Source: Hemicordylus capensis (taxonomy: Eukaryota > Chordata > Lepidosauria > Squamata > Cordylidae). Taken from it: a DNA stretch of 64,000 nt. Shown here in pieces: positions 10,606 through 22,594 of the stretch; the stretch's first letter is position 1, and each line of letters opens with the position of its first letter. The notes below the pieces were generated by a model, which ran no database searches, was not told where the DNA came from, and saw nothing but the letters and a program-made list of their open reading frames with translations. A program made the position numbers and the translations under genes. The stretch spans positions 5,594,001 to 5,658,000 of the forward strand of contig NC_069671.1 in assembly GCF_027244095.1 (NCBI RefSeq), in the 5' to 3' direction.

Positions 10606-11683
10606 CCCATTGTGCGTCCGCATCTCCTATGGCTCAGTCACCGATTTAAGTAAAACTCGCTCCGTTTTAAAAAGCAAATTCAGAGCAGATCCGTTTCCCT
10701 ATTCTAGCCTAAGGTAGTGGCTAACCTCATTTGCACCTGTTTAGAATAACAGTTGAACTTGAGTGGAAGGCGGTCATATTCTACATCGAGTTCTAGGCGC
10801 TGTGAGTCTCTGCCCCGACGGCTTGCAAACTCCAAGACTCGGGAGTAATTGCGGAGGGAGATGTCTGTGAAGTGGAAAAGGAGTCCTGTGTTTTAGGCTA
10901 TGCAGTCTGACTTGAGAGTAAGTCAAACTGAGCTCCGGAGCAAAAATGCAGAGGATCGGGCTGTAAAATCGGGATTTCAGGCTGCCTGGTGTCTGGGTCC
11001 GCCGTGCCTAGTCTCTGGGTCTGTGACAGACCAATTCGAAGTAACAGCTGAGAATGACCAAAGTAAAACCACACCCACCCCGCGCCAGAAATCGATTGAT
11101 CTTCGCTTAGAATCGGGAGCCCAGACGGTAAAGTGGGTTGCACTACGCCTACCGGGGAGTAAATGTCCCCTAATCTGGGCAAATAGTTCCCCCAGAGCTA
11201 GGCGGTTTTCATCTGGGAAAGGGCTTTGAAAATTAGTTTTCAACGCGCTTTAGAACATATAAATCGCACTACGGTGGTCCCGATTTCCATCTCCCCAACT
11301 TGTCCGCCCCGCTGCTTTTTAGCATCATTTAAAACATTGGAGGTCCCACCACAGCATGGGTAGCCAAGCGCGTTTGTTTGGGTGGGAAAGAGAGAGAAAT
11401 TTTAAAAAAGCACTTTTATTCATCTTTATCTAGATTTATGCTTTCAGAACCAAGGGATACCTTCAGCTGGTTTGGCTGCAATAGAACTTCCTTCCATGAG
11501 GCCTTCCACTCTTTTATATTGATAGATCAGTGGCTCGTCTTTATCAATCTGACTGTCTGACTATGTAAACTGATTGGGACATTTTTGTTGGAAGCATATA
11601 AATTTTTGGAGGAGGAGGAAGAGGAGGAGGAGGAGAAAGAGAAGTGGCCAAGTGTATGTGGGGGCAGCTGTTCTGAAATAAGT
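10606..11683. other. Unique intergenic DNA, moderately CpG-containing
   Basis: No known repeat or coding exon was recognised. Short matches to the palindromic AAGTAAGTC family occur near 10905-10935 (TATGCAGTCTGACTTGAGAGTAAG). Confidence 0.4.
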
Positions 11684-11893
11684 AAGTAAAGTGTGCCGTC
11701 GAGTCAATTTCGACTCCTGGCGCCCACAGAGCCCTGTGGTTTTCTTTGGTAAAATACAGGAAGGGTTTACCGTTGCCTCCTCCCACGCAGTATGTTACCA
11801 CCTTCCTATATCGCAGCTGCCCACTATAGTACCAGCGGGGATTCGAACCGACAACCTTCTGCTTGATAGTCAAGCATTTCCCCTTAAGGTGGC
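11684..11893 (-). mobile_element. Sauria-type SINE with perfect 12-bp target-site duplication
   Basis: Inverted copy flanked by TCTGAAATAAGT at 11672-11683 and again at 11894-11905. The tail carries the AGTAAAGTGTGCCGTCGAGTC end and the head carries GGGGATTCGAACCGACAACC. Intact duplications suggest a moderately young insertion. Confidence 0.9.
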
Positions 11894-12157
11894 TCTGAAA
11901 TAAGTGTCTCTTCCATGTTCTAAACACAAACCAACTTGAGCCCATGGCGACTGCTCTTTGCTGCCTGTTGGTGGGTGGGACACGTACCTCCCACGAGAGC
12001 CGCTCAATGGCCCACTGGAAAAGGACCCCTTGATGTTCTACTGAGTCTACATTGGCCCACCATGGATTTCGATAAGATTTGCCCTGAAATGGCCAAGACT
12101 GAGGGGAGGCGGAGAGCAATCATCTCAGTCGCCCCCTTAGAAGGTTGTCCTCTAGTC

Positions 12158-12286
12158 CTGGGGTCCTCAATCTTGGGTCCCCGAATGGTGTTGGACTACA
12201 GTTCCCATCACCCCCAGCCATTGTGGTTGGGGGTGATGGGAGTTGTAGTCCAACAACATCTGGGGACCCAAGCCTGAGAACCCCTG
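12158..12286. mobile_element. hAT-type MITE (palindromic, 'ACTACAACTCCCATCA' family)
   Basis: The ends are CTGGGGTCCTCAATCTTGGG and GAGAACCCCTG, with inner arms GTTGGACTACAGTTCCCATC and GATGGGAGTTGTAGTCCAAC. The flanks CTCTAGTC (12150-12157) and CGCTAGTC (12287-12294) match at 7 of 8 positions, as expected for a hAT element. Relatives are at 27535, 51045, 58655 and 61085. Confidence 0.8.
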
Positions 12287-12294
12287 CGCTAGTC

Positions 12295-14475
12295 TCTTAT
12301 CACTATTGAATCCCTCCAAGGAGAGGAGCGGAGCTTTTTTCTAGCCAAAAGCTATCTGTCCCTCTCTCAGGTACAGGGTGGTGGTGGTGGTTCACACATG
12401 CACGCTGAACTCTCCAGCGAATTGCTTGTGTGGATGGTGAATCCTCACAGGTCAAAAACCCCAGAGCTTTTGTAGACCCTTCAAGAGAAAATGCTTCTCA
12501 ATGGGCCCTGCACATTCATCTGCCAAATCCCCCAGCGTTGAACCTGTATTTGTTTGAAACTCATTGGGAAAGGGAAAGCGCTCTGCACGCTCCCAGAGTC
12601 CCCCCTTTTCTTTTATTATTACTTCACATCTTCCAGGGCAAAGCTTACTCAGAATTAAGGAGCCTTAGAAGTTTGTAAAGAGAAGTTCAAATCTTTCTGG
12701 ATCCTTAAATCTAAGAAAGAACGGTTATTTGCTCAGCTACATAATCTATATTTACTACCATTATCTGATTAGTCTGTATTTACTGCCACTCAGAGTTAAG
12801 GTGCTGTATAGAACACAAAAGTGAAGAGGACGTTTATCAAGAGAGTCTGTAACTAGAATCTAGACCTTAGAATCTAGGAAAGATCAGTCATATTTATTCT
12901 GCTGCTGTCCATGTACCATTGGTAGTTACTCTATATTTACTACTACTGCTACTCATAGTTTACTCATAGTGCTGTGCAGAGCACAGAAGTTAAAAGGAAG
13001 AGAGTTTACAATCCGGGATGGATAGATGGAGAACATTTCATGTTATATATGTAGCAGTAAGGTGATATGGTTGGTATCTCTGCCTAGGAACCTTAGGAGA
13101 TCACTACTATGACAGCAAGCTGTCTTGGGACATATGATGACCCTGGTGACAAAATTTATTGTCATGATTGAAGACAAGGAGAAGAAGTTTGTAAATGTAC
13201 TCTAGCAACCTATTAATACAATAGTAAATATCCCATCTTTGTAAGTTTATCATCATTTGGAACAGGTCTTTCCAGCCAGCCTCCACACTTAAAGGAAGTG
13301 TGAGTTCCAGTATCACCTTTTAAGCGTTAATCGTCCTCTGTCCAATGATTTTGAGGGGAGAGAAACAGACTTCAGATGTAAGGACAGGCTGCTGAATTCA
13401 CACCATTTTTAGCACGGCAACATTCGATTCTGCTTCTCAGCCATTCCAACGCCGTAATTACCCGAAGTGTCCCGCCCTCCGGATTATTTCCAGGCCCCTC
13501 TGCTCCCCGAATACCCACTCCTCTTCCCCCCTCCCCCCCCCTCAGCAGCCCTACTCCCCTCTTTCTATTTTTCCACGTCTGTTTTCTGCTGCTTTTCGGT
13601 TCCCCGTGCAACAGTGCCTGGAGGATTTTGCCACCCCGCCCAAAACATCGTGGGCAAGCCGAGAAGAGAGAGACCACGCGTGTTGCGCGCAATAATGCTC
13701 TCCCCTGCCTCCAAAAAGAAATAACAAAAGTGCTCAAAATTGGGAGGCGGGGAAGCAAGGGGGCATAGGCAGAGCAGAGGCTGAGGATCGCTGTAGCTGT
13801 GCCATCTGCAATGGGGGGGGCGGGGGGGGGGAGAACAGGCTGACAGATCAAATCCTGCTAAATGTGGAGGGCGGCGGCAGCCCGAGCAGAAGTGAGGGAG
13901 CTTCTGCCTGGAAAAGACGGGGGTGGCGGTGGGGTGGGGGCAACATAAATAAATGAACTGCTGGGTGGGATGGAGAGAGAGAGAGAGAGAGGATTTATGC
14001 AGATAAGTGGGGGTACGCGCGCACACACACACACACACGACAGGATCAGACTCGTCCTCTCTTTGCCACTCAATCCCAAAGAGGCATCCAGGGAGGGAGG
14101 CGCGAAGCATCCAATGAGACGGGCAGAGACAGAAATTCCGGGGCGTCCCTGCAGAAGCGGAAAGAAATACGGTAGCCGGGGGGGGGAGGGAGGGAGGGAG
14201 AGACTTCTTCGGAACCCTCTCTCTGTTTAGATCTTTGCAAGCGGCTTCCAGCCAGAGGAACAAACGAACATCGGGAGTCTCCAAAGGCGAGGGGAGCTTC
14301 TTCCAACCTGCTCCCTCGGAGGTAAGTCTCCCCATCTCTCTTAGCCGATCTCTGCCTTTAAAAGGGGGGAGGGGGGGCTTGTAGGCGCCTTTAACCCTTA
14401 CCACGCCGATGCTAGTCGAACTGCGCTGCCTTCTTTGAAGGGGGTCGCGGTGGGATATCTTATAATCCACTAGGT
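12295..14475. other. Unique intergenic DNA with a CpG/GC-rich patch (about 13440-14440)
   Basis: The first kilobase is AT-rich and unremarkable. From about 13440 to 14440 the DNA is GC-rich, with several G-runs, a (GA)n near 13970 and a (CA)n near 14022, and it lacks SINEs. Long open frames here on the minus strand are low-complexity and show no domain. It could be a regulatory CpG island; I see no exon structure. Confidence 0.4.
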
Positions 14476-14479
14476 TGGC

Positions 14480-14596
14480 AATTTCTTCTCCTCCTTCTCC
14501 TTCTCCTTGATCTTCTTCTTGATCTTCTTCTTCTTGATCTTCTTCTTGATCTTCTTCTTCTTCTTGATCTCCTCCTCCTCCTCCTCCTCCTCCTCT
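14480..14596. repeat. (CTT/GATCTT/CTC)n compound pyrimidine repeat
   Basis: CTTCTTGATCTT units pass into (CCT)n. The resulting frames (poly-Lys/Glu or poly-Phe/Ser) are repeat artefacts. Confidence 0.9.
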
Positions 14597-15061
14597 GGTA
14601 AGGGAACCAGTTGCACCCAACACATGTGTCTTGCTCCGGGACCCACCGCGGTTGTAAAGTCGTCTGGTCTGCAACTACTGCGCACTACTGCTACAGCAGT
14701 ATCCATCTCCACAAGAAGTCCTTGGTTCAACTTGCTTTCTCTTTTTCTGTTCGCTTGGTGGAAATTCGGGCCACTCAGCCCGTTAGGGATAATAGATGGG
14801 CTTCGGGTGGGTCCCCTTTTCCTGGAAGGGGATTAAAAGGTCGGTTGCGATCCTGGGCATGCTTACTTGGAAACCTCCCTCTGAATCCTGGGAGATTTCC
14901 TTTCAAATAAGGGGACATCAGTAAGAGCCCTTCGGTTAAACGAGTTTCTGGATGGGAGATGAATATTCTGGCATAAGAATGAAGTTGTAAATTTATGGGG
15001 GGGGGGGTGCGCGGACTTACTTATGAGTAAATAAATGAGATCCAGCTCGGTCTTCAAAATA

Positions 15062-15112
15062 CATTTATTTTATTTATTTAACAAATTTCTATACCGCCCC
15101 AAACTCACGTGT
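15062..15112 (-). mobile_element. LINE 3' tail fragment
   Basis: TTTATTTAACAAATTTCTATACCGCCCC is the inverted hairpin and tail seen in the longer copy at 51549. Confidence 0.45.
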
Positions 15113-15755
15113 TTTTGCGACTGCGTGCTAGTTTCGCGTCAAAACAGTGATCAGAAACTCCTAAGCAGGAGTTCTTGAATTCAAGACTGTCCCGCGGAAA
15201 CTGGAAGACTCAAATCCTCTAGAATCGGCTCTAGAATTAACTTGTCTGTGGATCGCAGCCACGGGAGAGATCTGGAGCGCGTTTGTTTATTGGGTGCCGT
15301 GTATAACCTACCGAGATGGTCAAGATTTATATCAAGTCTGTGATCAGATGTAGATGCAAACTCATCTATACAAGGTGAAATGCTTGCAAGCATGTGCCTG
15401 TAATTGTGATGACGGGTACAAAATTGGGGGGGAGGACCCCAATGCACACTGAGGGTGGTTCCATTTAAATCAGGACTTATTAACCTTTTAACCTTGAAGG
15501 ACCTGCTATGCTTAAGTATTACTGATGGACCCATATTCCATTTATATATTTTTAAAATAAATTGTATTGTTATAATTATTATTATTATTATTATTATTAA
15601 TTATAATTTAAAGATAGATCAGATCAGATAAACTTTATTACGATCGTAGGTCAGACTGGTTATAATTTAAAAGTTATATTTTCCTAAATTAAAATTTCTA
15701 ATTTTATAATTATATTAGCTTATATTTTATAATTTTAATTTAAAAATCAAGGACC

Positions 15756-15930
15756 TCCGGACATAGGAAGCTGCCTTAGGCTGAGTCAGACCACTGGTCC
15801 ATGTAACTCAGATTCGACACTGTCAGGCAGCAGCTTTTCAGGGTTCAGGAGAAGAGACTTTCCCAGGCTTACTTGGAGATGCTGTCAGGCAGTGAACCTG
15901 GGACCTTTTGCATGCAAAACATGAGCAATG
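15756..15930 (-). mobile_element. tRNA-derived SINE monomer (relative of the 5S/tRNA chimera)
   Basis: Read on the minus strand: TTTTGCATGCAAAAGGTCCC, AGGTTCACTGCCTG (B box), CAGCATCTCCAAGTAAGCC, CTGAACCCTGAAAAGCTGC and the 3' end GGCAGCTTCCTATGTCC. It matches the right half and tail of the chimeric family without the 5S-like left half. Confidence 0.7.
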
Positions 15931-16199
15931 GACCCATCCTCTGCCTAGCATATTTGCTTATAAAACATATTTCGGGAAGCTACTTTTAATTGAATTTTAT
16001 TATTCATTTTTCCAGGGACCACCTAAATCTTTTTCATGGCGTCCCAAGGGGTCCCTTGATCCCAGGTTAAGATCTCCTGATTTAAATCAAAACGAGCTTG
16101 AGTCATTAGCTCCCAAAGGAGATACAAAAATAAATAAATGTGTGTGTGTGTGTGTGCAACACAGGTATATCTCTTTCTTTCCTGAGATAATGTGCATAT

Positions 16200-16310
16200 T
16201 TTGTGTTTCTTTTTAGACTGTGTGTCCTTGGGGAATAGATAATCTTTTTCTTATTATTATTTGTCAATGTAAACTGGTATGAGGACGTTTTTATTGCAGC
16301 GGTATAAAAT
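16200..16310 (+). mobile_element. LINE 3' end (CR1/L2-like), degraded
   Basis: TTTTTAGACTGTGTGTCC ... TCAATGTAAACTGGTATGAGG ... GCAGCGGTATAAAATAG is a diverged version of the recurrent 3' end. Confidence 0.5.
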
Positions 16311-16408
16311 AGTAGTAGTTGTAGTAGTAGTAGTAGAAGAAGAAGAAGAAGAAGAAGAAGAAGAAGAAGAAGAAGAAGAAGAAGAAGAAGAAGAAGAAGA
16401 AGAAGAAG
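16311..16408. repeat. (GTA)n-(GAA)n compound microsatellite
   Basis: GTAGTAGTAG passes into about 24 uninterrupted GAA units at the tail of the LINE fragment. Confidence 0.95.
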
Positions 16409-18104
16409 GCAAACAGGATTAAGCCATGTGCCCTTCAAAAGGAGGTGTGAAGGTGATCAGGAACGTTCCTGCCCCTCCGGAATCGGGCCCTGCAGCCTGA
16501 ATCCTTCCTAGGGCTGGTAGGAAATGGTTAACAGCTCTCTCTGCTCAATTACCAAGCGAGCGATTAGCTGGCAGGAGCGGCGCTTAGCAAAGGGCGCCAG
16601 GCCTGGAGAAAACTCATTTGCAGGTACATTAAATCCTGCAAACACGTCTTCGCCAAGCACCGAAGTGAGCCAGACACGCGGGCAAACCCTGTCTGCGTCT
16701 CTCCCTCCCTCTCTCAAGCCTTCTTGGCACAGTGCAAGGGAGGAATAAAGCAGTCCAAGTCAGCTGCGGTGTATTGTTGATGGCACTGCGAAAAGAATCG
16801 GAATGAAAAGAATCGGAGTGGAACCCTTTTCTGTTCACACGGGAGGTCCTAAAACCGGTTCATTGCCTGTTGAAATGGGAGAGATGTGGGGAGAGGGTTG
16901 CTTTGTTTTTGTTTTTGTTTTTGTTTTTTTGGTTTTTTTGCTATCTTTTTTTTTTTTTTTTTTTTTTTGGCTATCCTCTGGTTAATGAAAAAATATATAG
17001 CAAGCAAACTGTGTTGATACAGGGATTATAGTGCGGGCCTGCAACTCCATTAACAAGCTTGCTTTGCTGGGATCGAGCAATCCCCATGGAAGGATAGATC
17101 TAGGATTACAGGAGGATCAAGGCGGCTTTCCTCCATGCGCAAGCCCCGGTTAAATCTGGGGAGAGATTAGGAGGGGAGATCTGGGGGGCCCTTGGAGAAA
17201 GAGAGGACGGGAGAGGCTGAGAAAGCGCTTTTACCGTACAAAGAGTTTTGGGGAAGAAATATCTTTGGGAAACACATCAGTCCTCTGGTTCTCTAGGGAA
17301 AGGATTACTTCTGGGGATCTCTCTGGTTGGGACTGCGCAAGTTGAAGATCTATTGATTTCAGTTGATTGCCCAACTCATCCGGAAAGAAGGAAGAAAGAG
17401 GCAATAAAAGCAAAATGTCAGTTAAATTAAGTAGACTACTTCATCTAATTCACTGAAAGTTGCCCTTTCCAGCCCAACACAGAAAGCTTCAGGAAGGGGC
17501 TCAAGCTTCTACTTTGGTGAGTCTCCAGTGGGAAGGAACCCCATATAAGTATGTCTTACTGGATTCTACAGGGTATACAATTTACTAATGGAAGGAAGCA
17601 CTAAGACTTTTTTCAGATTTTTTTAAAAAATGTTTCCAATAACTGCATCCCCACCCACCGCTCCAATATCTGTTAAGTAAGACCCTCCTAATTTCTAATA
17701 TTTTTCAAACTGTCCACAACATTATACAGGGAGCATTTCAGCTGGTGGTGATATTTGCAGGCTGGACAACCAGAACACAGTAAGGAAGGAAGGCACTCTT
17801 TTATACTGGCCAAAGGATTCCACTCATATTGCACTGAAATCCATTGCAAAATAAGTTCCCCAAGTTTTTGCTTCACTTCTATATTTAGTGTTTCTATAAT
17901 AAAAGAAGGACTTCCATAAACAACTTTTAAAAAATAATGGCTTGCAACTACAAATGCATTCCACAACTGCCTACTCTTAAAAAATAAAAAAAAGCATCCT
18001 TCACTTGGGGAAGAAAAAACAATGCACCTCTGTTATGTAGCTCTGTGTGTGCATTATTTTTCTTTCCCAGTTACATACTTCAGGGCTGCACTACTTAGTT
18101 GATC
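16409..18104. other. Unique intergenic DNA, nothing recognised
   Basis: Contains a T-rich low-complexity run at about 16904-16969. Between 16440 and 17440 there are no recognised repeats. No exon was supported. Confidence 0.45.
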
Positions 18105-18350
18105 AGGCAATGACAATTATATATCACTTTTCAACAACAAAAAAGTTCCCAAAGCGGTTTACACAGATATAAATAAATAAAATGGCTCCCTGTCCCCAAA
18201 GGGTTCACAATCTGAACAAGAAGCATAAGATAGACACCAGCAACAGCCACTGGAAGGATGCTGTGCTGGGGATGGATAGGGCCAGTTGCTCTCCACCTGC
18301 TAAAGAAAACCACCACTTTTAAAAGGTGCTTCTTTGCTCTGTTAGCAGGG
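18105..18350 (-). mobile_element. LINE 3' end (CR1/L2-like), inverted
   Basis: CACTTTTCAACAACAAAAAAG, CCCAAAGCGGTTTACAC, CTCCCTGTCCCCAAAGGGTTC and GGATGCTGTGCTGGGGATGG. A well-conserved copy of the family at 645-878. Confidence 0.75.
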
Positions 18351-18559
18351 GCTAAAAACACATTGAAACAACTGAAAGGGTACCTGTGATCAACTGAACA
18401 ACAATTTTTGTTATTTAATATGTTTAAGCATCAAGGACTGCAGATGCAGAGTGTCATTATGGAAGAGGCCTTATTCTGTCTTTCCCATATGGAATGTAAT
18501 GCCTCTTCTCTAAGATGATGTTTGTTGAAATTCATGCATCCAGCATCTACATAGGAACA

Positions 18560-18795
18560 CAGGAACATAGGAAACTGCCATATACTAAGTCAGACCATTG
18601 GTCTATCTAGCTTAGTATTGTCTTCACAGACTGGCAGCGGCTTCTCCAAGGTTGCAGGCAGGAATCTCTCTCAGCCCTATCTTGGAGATGCTGCCAGGGA
18701 GAAAACTTGAGTCTCCCATTCAGATGCACCCAGGGCAGACCCTGTTTTTAGCTATGGGGACAAGTCATGCTTGCTACCACAAGACCGGCTCTCTT
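18560..18795 (-). mobile_element. 5S/tRNA chimeric SINE, inverted
   Basis: From the 3' end (AGGAAACTGCCATATACTAAG) through CTGGCAGCGGCTTCTCCAAGG to the 5S-like head read on the minus strand (TAGCTAAAAACAGGGTCTGCC). The tRNA-like middle is partly deleted. Confidence 0.75.
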
Positions 18796-19065
18796 CTCCT
18801 CTCCTAGAAACAAGTACATGTTTTTTTTTCTTTACAGTGATTTTTCTCCTATGTATATTTTAGTTGGTTAATCAAGCAGCTAAAATATATGATCTGTTTA
18901 CTATTATGTCTTAAAACTAACCACACATTGTGCATTTTTTGAACATTTCCAGAGTTTGTCATGTTGACTCTTAACACTGATAGCCCTGCTCACCCTCTTG
19001 AGGTATGTATATGTTGTATTATACCTAGTAATATTTTGTATTTTTTTGTTGAGAAGTTTGTCCCA

Positions 19066-19388
19066 GCTGGTCTTGTGACAACAAGCATGAATTGTCTCCT
19101 TTGCTAAGCAAGCTCTGCCCTGGTTTGAATTTGAATGGGAGACTGTGAGCAGTGAAAGATATTCCCCTTAGGGGACGGGGCCACTCTGGGAAGAGCTCCT
19201 GCATGCTTTCTAAGTTCTAAGTTCATGCTTTCTAAGTTCTAAGTTCCCTCCCTGGCATTTCCAAGATAGGGCTGAGAGAGATTCCTGCCTGCAACCTTGG
19301 AGAAGCCGCTGCCAGTCTGTGTAGGCAATACTGAGCTAGATGGACCAATGGCCTGACTCAGTATATGGCAGCTTCCTATGTTCCTGTG
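19066..19388 (+). mobile_element. 5S/tRNA chimeric SINE
   Basis: Head CAGCTGGTCTTGTGACAAC, 5S-like TTGCTAAGCAAGCTCTGCCC and GAATGGGAGACTGTGAGCAG, a degraded tRNA-like middle with a local duplication of TTCTAAGTTC, then GAGATTCCTGCCTGCAACC and 3' CAGCTTCCTATGTTCC. Confidence 0.8.
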
Positions 19389-19972
19389 TTGCTACGTAGA
19401 GAATGTGGTGGGTGGGATGGTATCAGAAAGGAAAAGGGAGGGAAAGAAGGAGAGAAGGGAGTTGTTTCTGAATTATCTCTTCATTAAATCTACATAAGAT
19501 TTCTTTGTGTCTATGAGGTAAGCAGCTGTATAACAAAATACTTGAAAGAAAGTCCTATTTAAAGTGACTAAGCTTCTAGTACTTTGACTTTCATAGCTAA
19601 CAGGCCAATTGCTCACGAGACTAAAATTAAAAATCAAATCATTTTTTGTGTAGGAAATAGATTGTTTTGCCGTACATTGCAGACAACCAAAACAGATCTA
19701 CACCTAAAGCCCTACATCAATATTGCATGTACATCCATGATGTCAGTGATATTCATCGGCTCTACTGTCTGTCAACTTATAGTTCAAGCTTAAGTGTATC
19801 TTGGCCACAGAAAATGCAAACAGGGCTTGTTTCACTTGTTAAGAGCCGCTTGTCAGGATCTCAAAGAACATAGATACACTTAGATTTTGTAGGTCAATCA
19901 TCCAGATGCTTACTGATTTCAAAAGTGTGTCTCTCAGATATCCATATAAAGGCATTAAAGCAGATTTGCTTA

Positions 19973-20118
19973 AGAACATAAGAGCAGCCCTGCTGGATCA
20001 GGCCCAAGGCCCATCTAGTCCAGCATCCTGTTTCACACAGTGGTCTACCAGATACCTCTGGAAACCTACAAGCAGGAGTTGAGGGCATGCTTCCACCTTT
20101 TGGCTCCGGACAATTAGT
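19973..20118 (-). mobile_element. CR1 LINE 3'-end fragment
   Basis: AACATAAGAGCAGCCCTGCTGG, ATCAGGCCCAAGGCCCATC and CATCCTGTTTCACACAGTGG: the inverted CR1 3' terminus. Confidence 0.7.
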
Positions 20119-20567
20119 ATTAAAAAAACAAGGGTAAGGGGACCCAAAGTCAAGTAACTGACATGTGTTTACATAGTACAAAAACACATTTTATTCAGAT
20201 ATAATGCAATTAAATAATGCTAAGACCTCTAAAGCTACATATATTTAAGTTCTGATTGTTCTGTGCAGATTGCTTATCTCTCCTCACTCTATACATCCCA
20301 CACAGCTTTTGGCCACCTTGCCACAAAATATCTGGCTTCAGGCCTACCAACGGAAATTAGTTAAATCAATCATCTTAGCTTTAAAAAAATAATCTTGCAG
20401 TGATAACGGCCGTTTTGAAAACAGAAGCAAATTTTTTGGTGGTGGAAAGCTTCTCACCTAGGTTTACAATTGTTGCTTAGAGAATGTTGAACAATAAATA
20501 AATCATAAAGTGCACACAAGACAGAGAGATAGCCACCAAAGAGTTATTCCAAATATTATCCAGACCC

Positions 20568-20818
20568 CTAATGGTGCAGCGGGGAAGAAACTTGCCTAGC
20601 AAGCCAGAGGTTGCCGGTTCGAATCCCCGCTGCTATGTTTCCCAGACTATGGGAAACACCTGTATCAGGCAGCAATGATCTAGGAAGATGCTGAAAGGCA
20701 TCATCTCATACTGCGCAAGAGGAGGCAATGGTCAACCCCGCCTGTATTCTACCAAAAAAACCCCACAGGGCTTTGGGGTCACCAGGAGTCCACTCCACGG
20801 CACAACTTTACCTTTACC
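20568..20818 (+). mobile_element. Sauria-type SINE, full length
   Basis: Head GTGCAGCGGGGAAGAAAC and GCCGGTTCGAATCCCCGCTG (canonical B box GGTTCGAATCC), body GATGCTGAAAGGCATCATC, tail GGTCACCAGGAGTCCACTCC and ACAACTTTACCTTTACC. The best-preserved plus-strand copy, useful as the reference for the family. Confidence 0.9.
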
Positions 20819-21067
20819 CTATATCTCAAGTCCCTTGAGGGGTAAATGGAAATCCTCACTCACCTGGGACAACAGGAGAAGATTAGTCTCTTTCCACCTA
20901 ATGCACCTTTGGGGACAGCTTTAGAAAAATAGGACCACAGATAATGTACGGAAGTTCTGCTGTCCTTAGCTAGCACCCCACTGTCTGACTGGTTCACCCT
21001 CTTTCCCTTTCCAAATGAGTCATCAATAGCCTTTGATATTCAATTGTCTTGGTAGAGGTGAAGGTTG

Positions 21068-22182
21068 TGATTGGTTGGTTGGTTGGTTGGTTGGTTGGTT
21101 GGTTGGTTGGTTGCAGGGGTGTAGCAAGGTTGTAGTGGGACCAGAGACAAGATTTTAAAATGCTCTCCCCACCCTCTTACTGAAGCTCAGCTCATGAAGT
21201 AAAGAAATCTTAAATGAGGCTGAATAGTGGTAACAAGAAGCATAGTAAAATTTATAACCTATGTGCCACAACAGAATATCATCTTAAATTATGTTTTAAA
21301 AGGTTTTGTAAATTGTGGACGATGCAAGTCATTTAATGGGACTAGAGAAAGACATGCTGTTCTGCTAGCTCCAGTTCTTAACACTCACATCATTTTCGGA
21401 GGATGAATACAACTGAAGGAAGCCTGGGCAGGCGCGCAGCTGGGGGAGTCATGTGACATGCCTCTGGGGCCCCCCCAAGGCAGTGGGCCCCCACACAACT
21501 GTCTCCCCTTGCCCTATTGTAGTTACGCCCCTAGTTGGTTGATTGATTAGTTGGTTGATTAAGTGCCATCCTAGTGACCATGTAGATTCTCTCCAGGATG
21601 ACCTGTCTTCCACTTGGCCTTTGAGGTCTCTCAGTGGTGCATTCATTGCTGGCGTCATCGAGTCCATCCACCTTGCTGCTGGTCATCTTCTTCTTCTATT
21701 GCCTTCAACTTTCCCCAGCATTATGGACTTTTCAAGGGAGCTGGGTCTTCACATAATGTGTCCAAAGTAGGATAGTTTGAGCCTGGTCATTTGTGCCTTG
21801 AGTGAAAATTCTGGATGGATTTGTTCTATGATCCATGTGTTTGTTTTCCTGGCTGTCCATGGTATCCTCAAAAGTCTTCTCCAGCACCAAAGTTCAAAAG
21901 CATCAATACTTTTCCTATTTTGCTTCTTCAAAGACCAGCTTTCACATCAATAGAGTGTCATGGGAAAAACTGTTGTCTAAATGATTCTAATCTTTTGTAG
22001 GTATAGACACATCAAGGCATCTAAATATCCTTTCCAAGGCCTTCATTGCAGCCCTACCATGTGCTAGTCTGCGGCGTATTTCTTGACTACTGGATCCTTG
22101 ACTGTTGATGGTCAATCCTAAAAGAAAGATGCTATCCACCACTTCAGTGTCTTCATTATCAATTCTGAGACTGGTTGCTGTA
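21068..22182 (-). mobile_element. Bov-B (RTE-clade) LINE 3' part, split by a MITE
   Basis: Read on the minus strand from 22182: the end of the reverse-transcriptase ORF, with LRIDNEDTEVVDSIFLLG, SSSQEIRRRLAHGRAAMKAL and FELWCWRRLLRIPWTARKT, matching the RTE/Bov-B C-terminus that ends FELWCWRRLLR-PWTARR. It has frameshifts and is 5'-truncated. The 3' tail is a (CAAC/CAAT)n tract, seen on + as TTGG repeats at 21068-21113, split by the hAT MITE at 21114-21533. Confidence 0.85.
21114..21533. mobile_element. hAT-type MITE inserted in the Bov-B tail
   Basis: The ends CAGGGGTGTAGCAAGG and GTAGTTACGCCCCTA form imperfect terminal inverted repeats. Both sides carry GTTGGTTG (21106-21113 and 21534-21541). 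Because the tail itself is a TTGG repeat, that duplication is weaker proof than usual. No transposase frame. Confidence 0.65.
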
Positions 22183-22594
22183 AAATAGTAAAGTGTGGTA
22201 AAGAAATCAGGGAGGTTTGGTTGGTGATGTTTTGGTTTGGGCATGTGGGGTGAACAGGGGAACGTTGAGCTGGTATGGTCACTGCCAACCTTGATTCAGA
22301 AACCGGTCCAAAGACCTACAACTCAACCCAGCTGGGTCTGATTTAATTAGGGTTTGACCCCTGACATTCTGTTGGGTTGAGGTGATATCTCTTTGGAGAG
22401 TGGTGACTGCCAGGTTTTGTCTGGCCCCTGTTATGTTTGGGGGTTCCGTTCTATAAAGGCCGAGGACATCTATTCTACTGGCTTTTGTAACCATCTGCTT
22501 TTGTGATTTATGTATTTTTTAAGCCAAAAGGCATCTGTTTCTGGGGTTGGCCCAATTCTATTCCAGCACCTGAGTGGAGGCACCAGTTGAGTGG
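22183..22594. other. Unclassified intergenic DNA
   Basis: GT-rich stretch without recognised repeat ends or coding potential. Probably the degraded remainder of an interspersed element. Confidence 0.3.

Noticed and set aside
11544-12119. 191-codon minus-strand frame
   Set aside because: It overlaps an inverted Sauria-type SINE. The readable part comes from the repeat.
13565-14674. 369-codon open frame on the minus strand
   Set aside because: It runs through (CTT)n/(CCT)n and GC-rich DNA, giving poly-Glu/Gly and random sequence. No domain, and no supporting splice sites were needed to keep it open.
20568-20650. tRNA gene
   Set aside because: The B box belongs to a Sauria-type SINE head. There is no complete cloverleaf.
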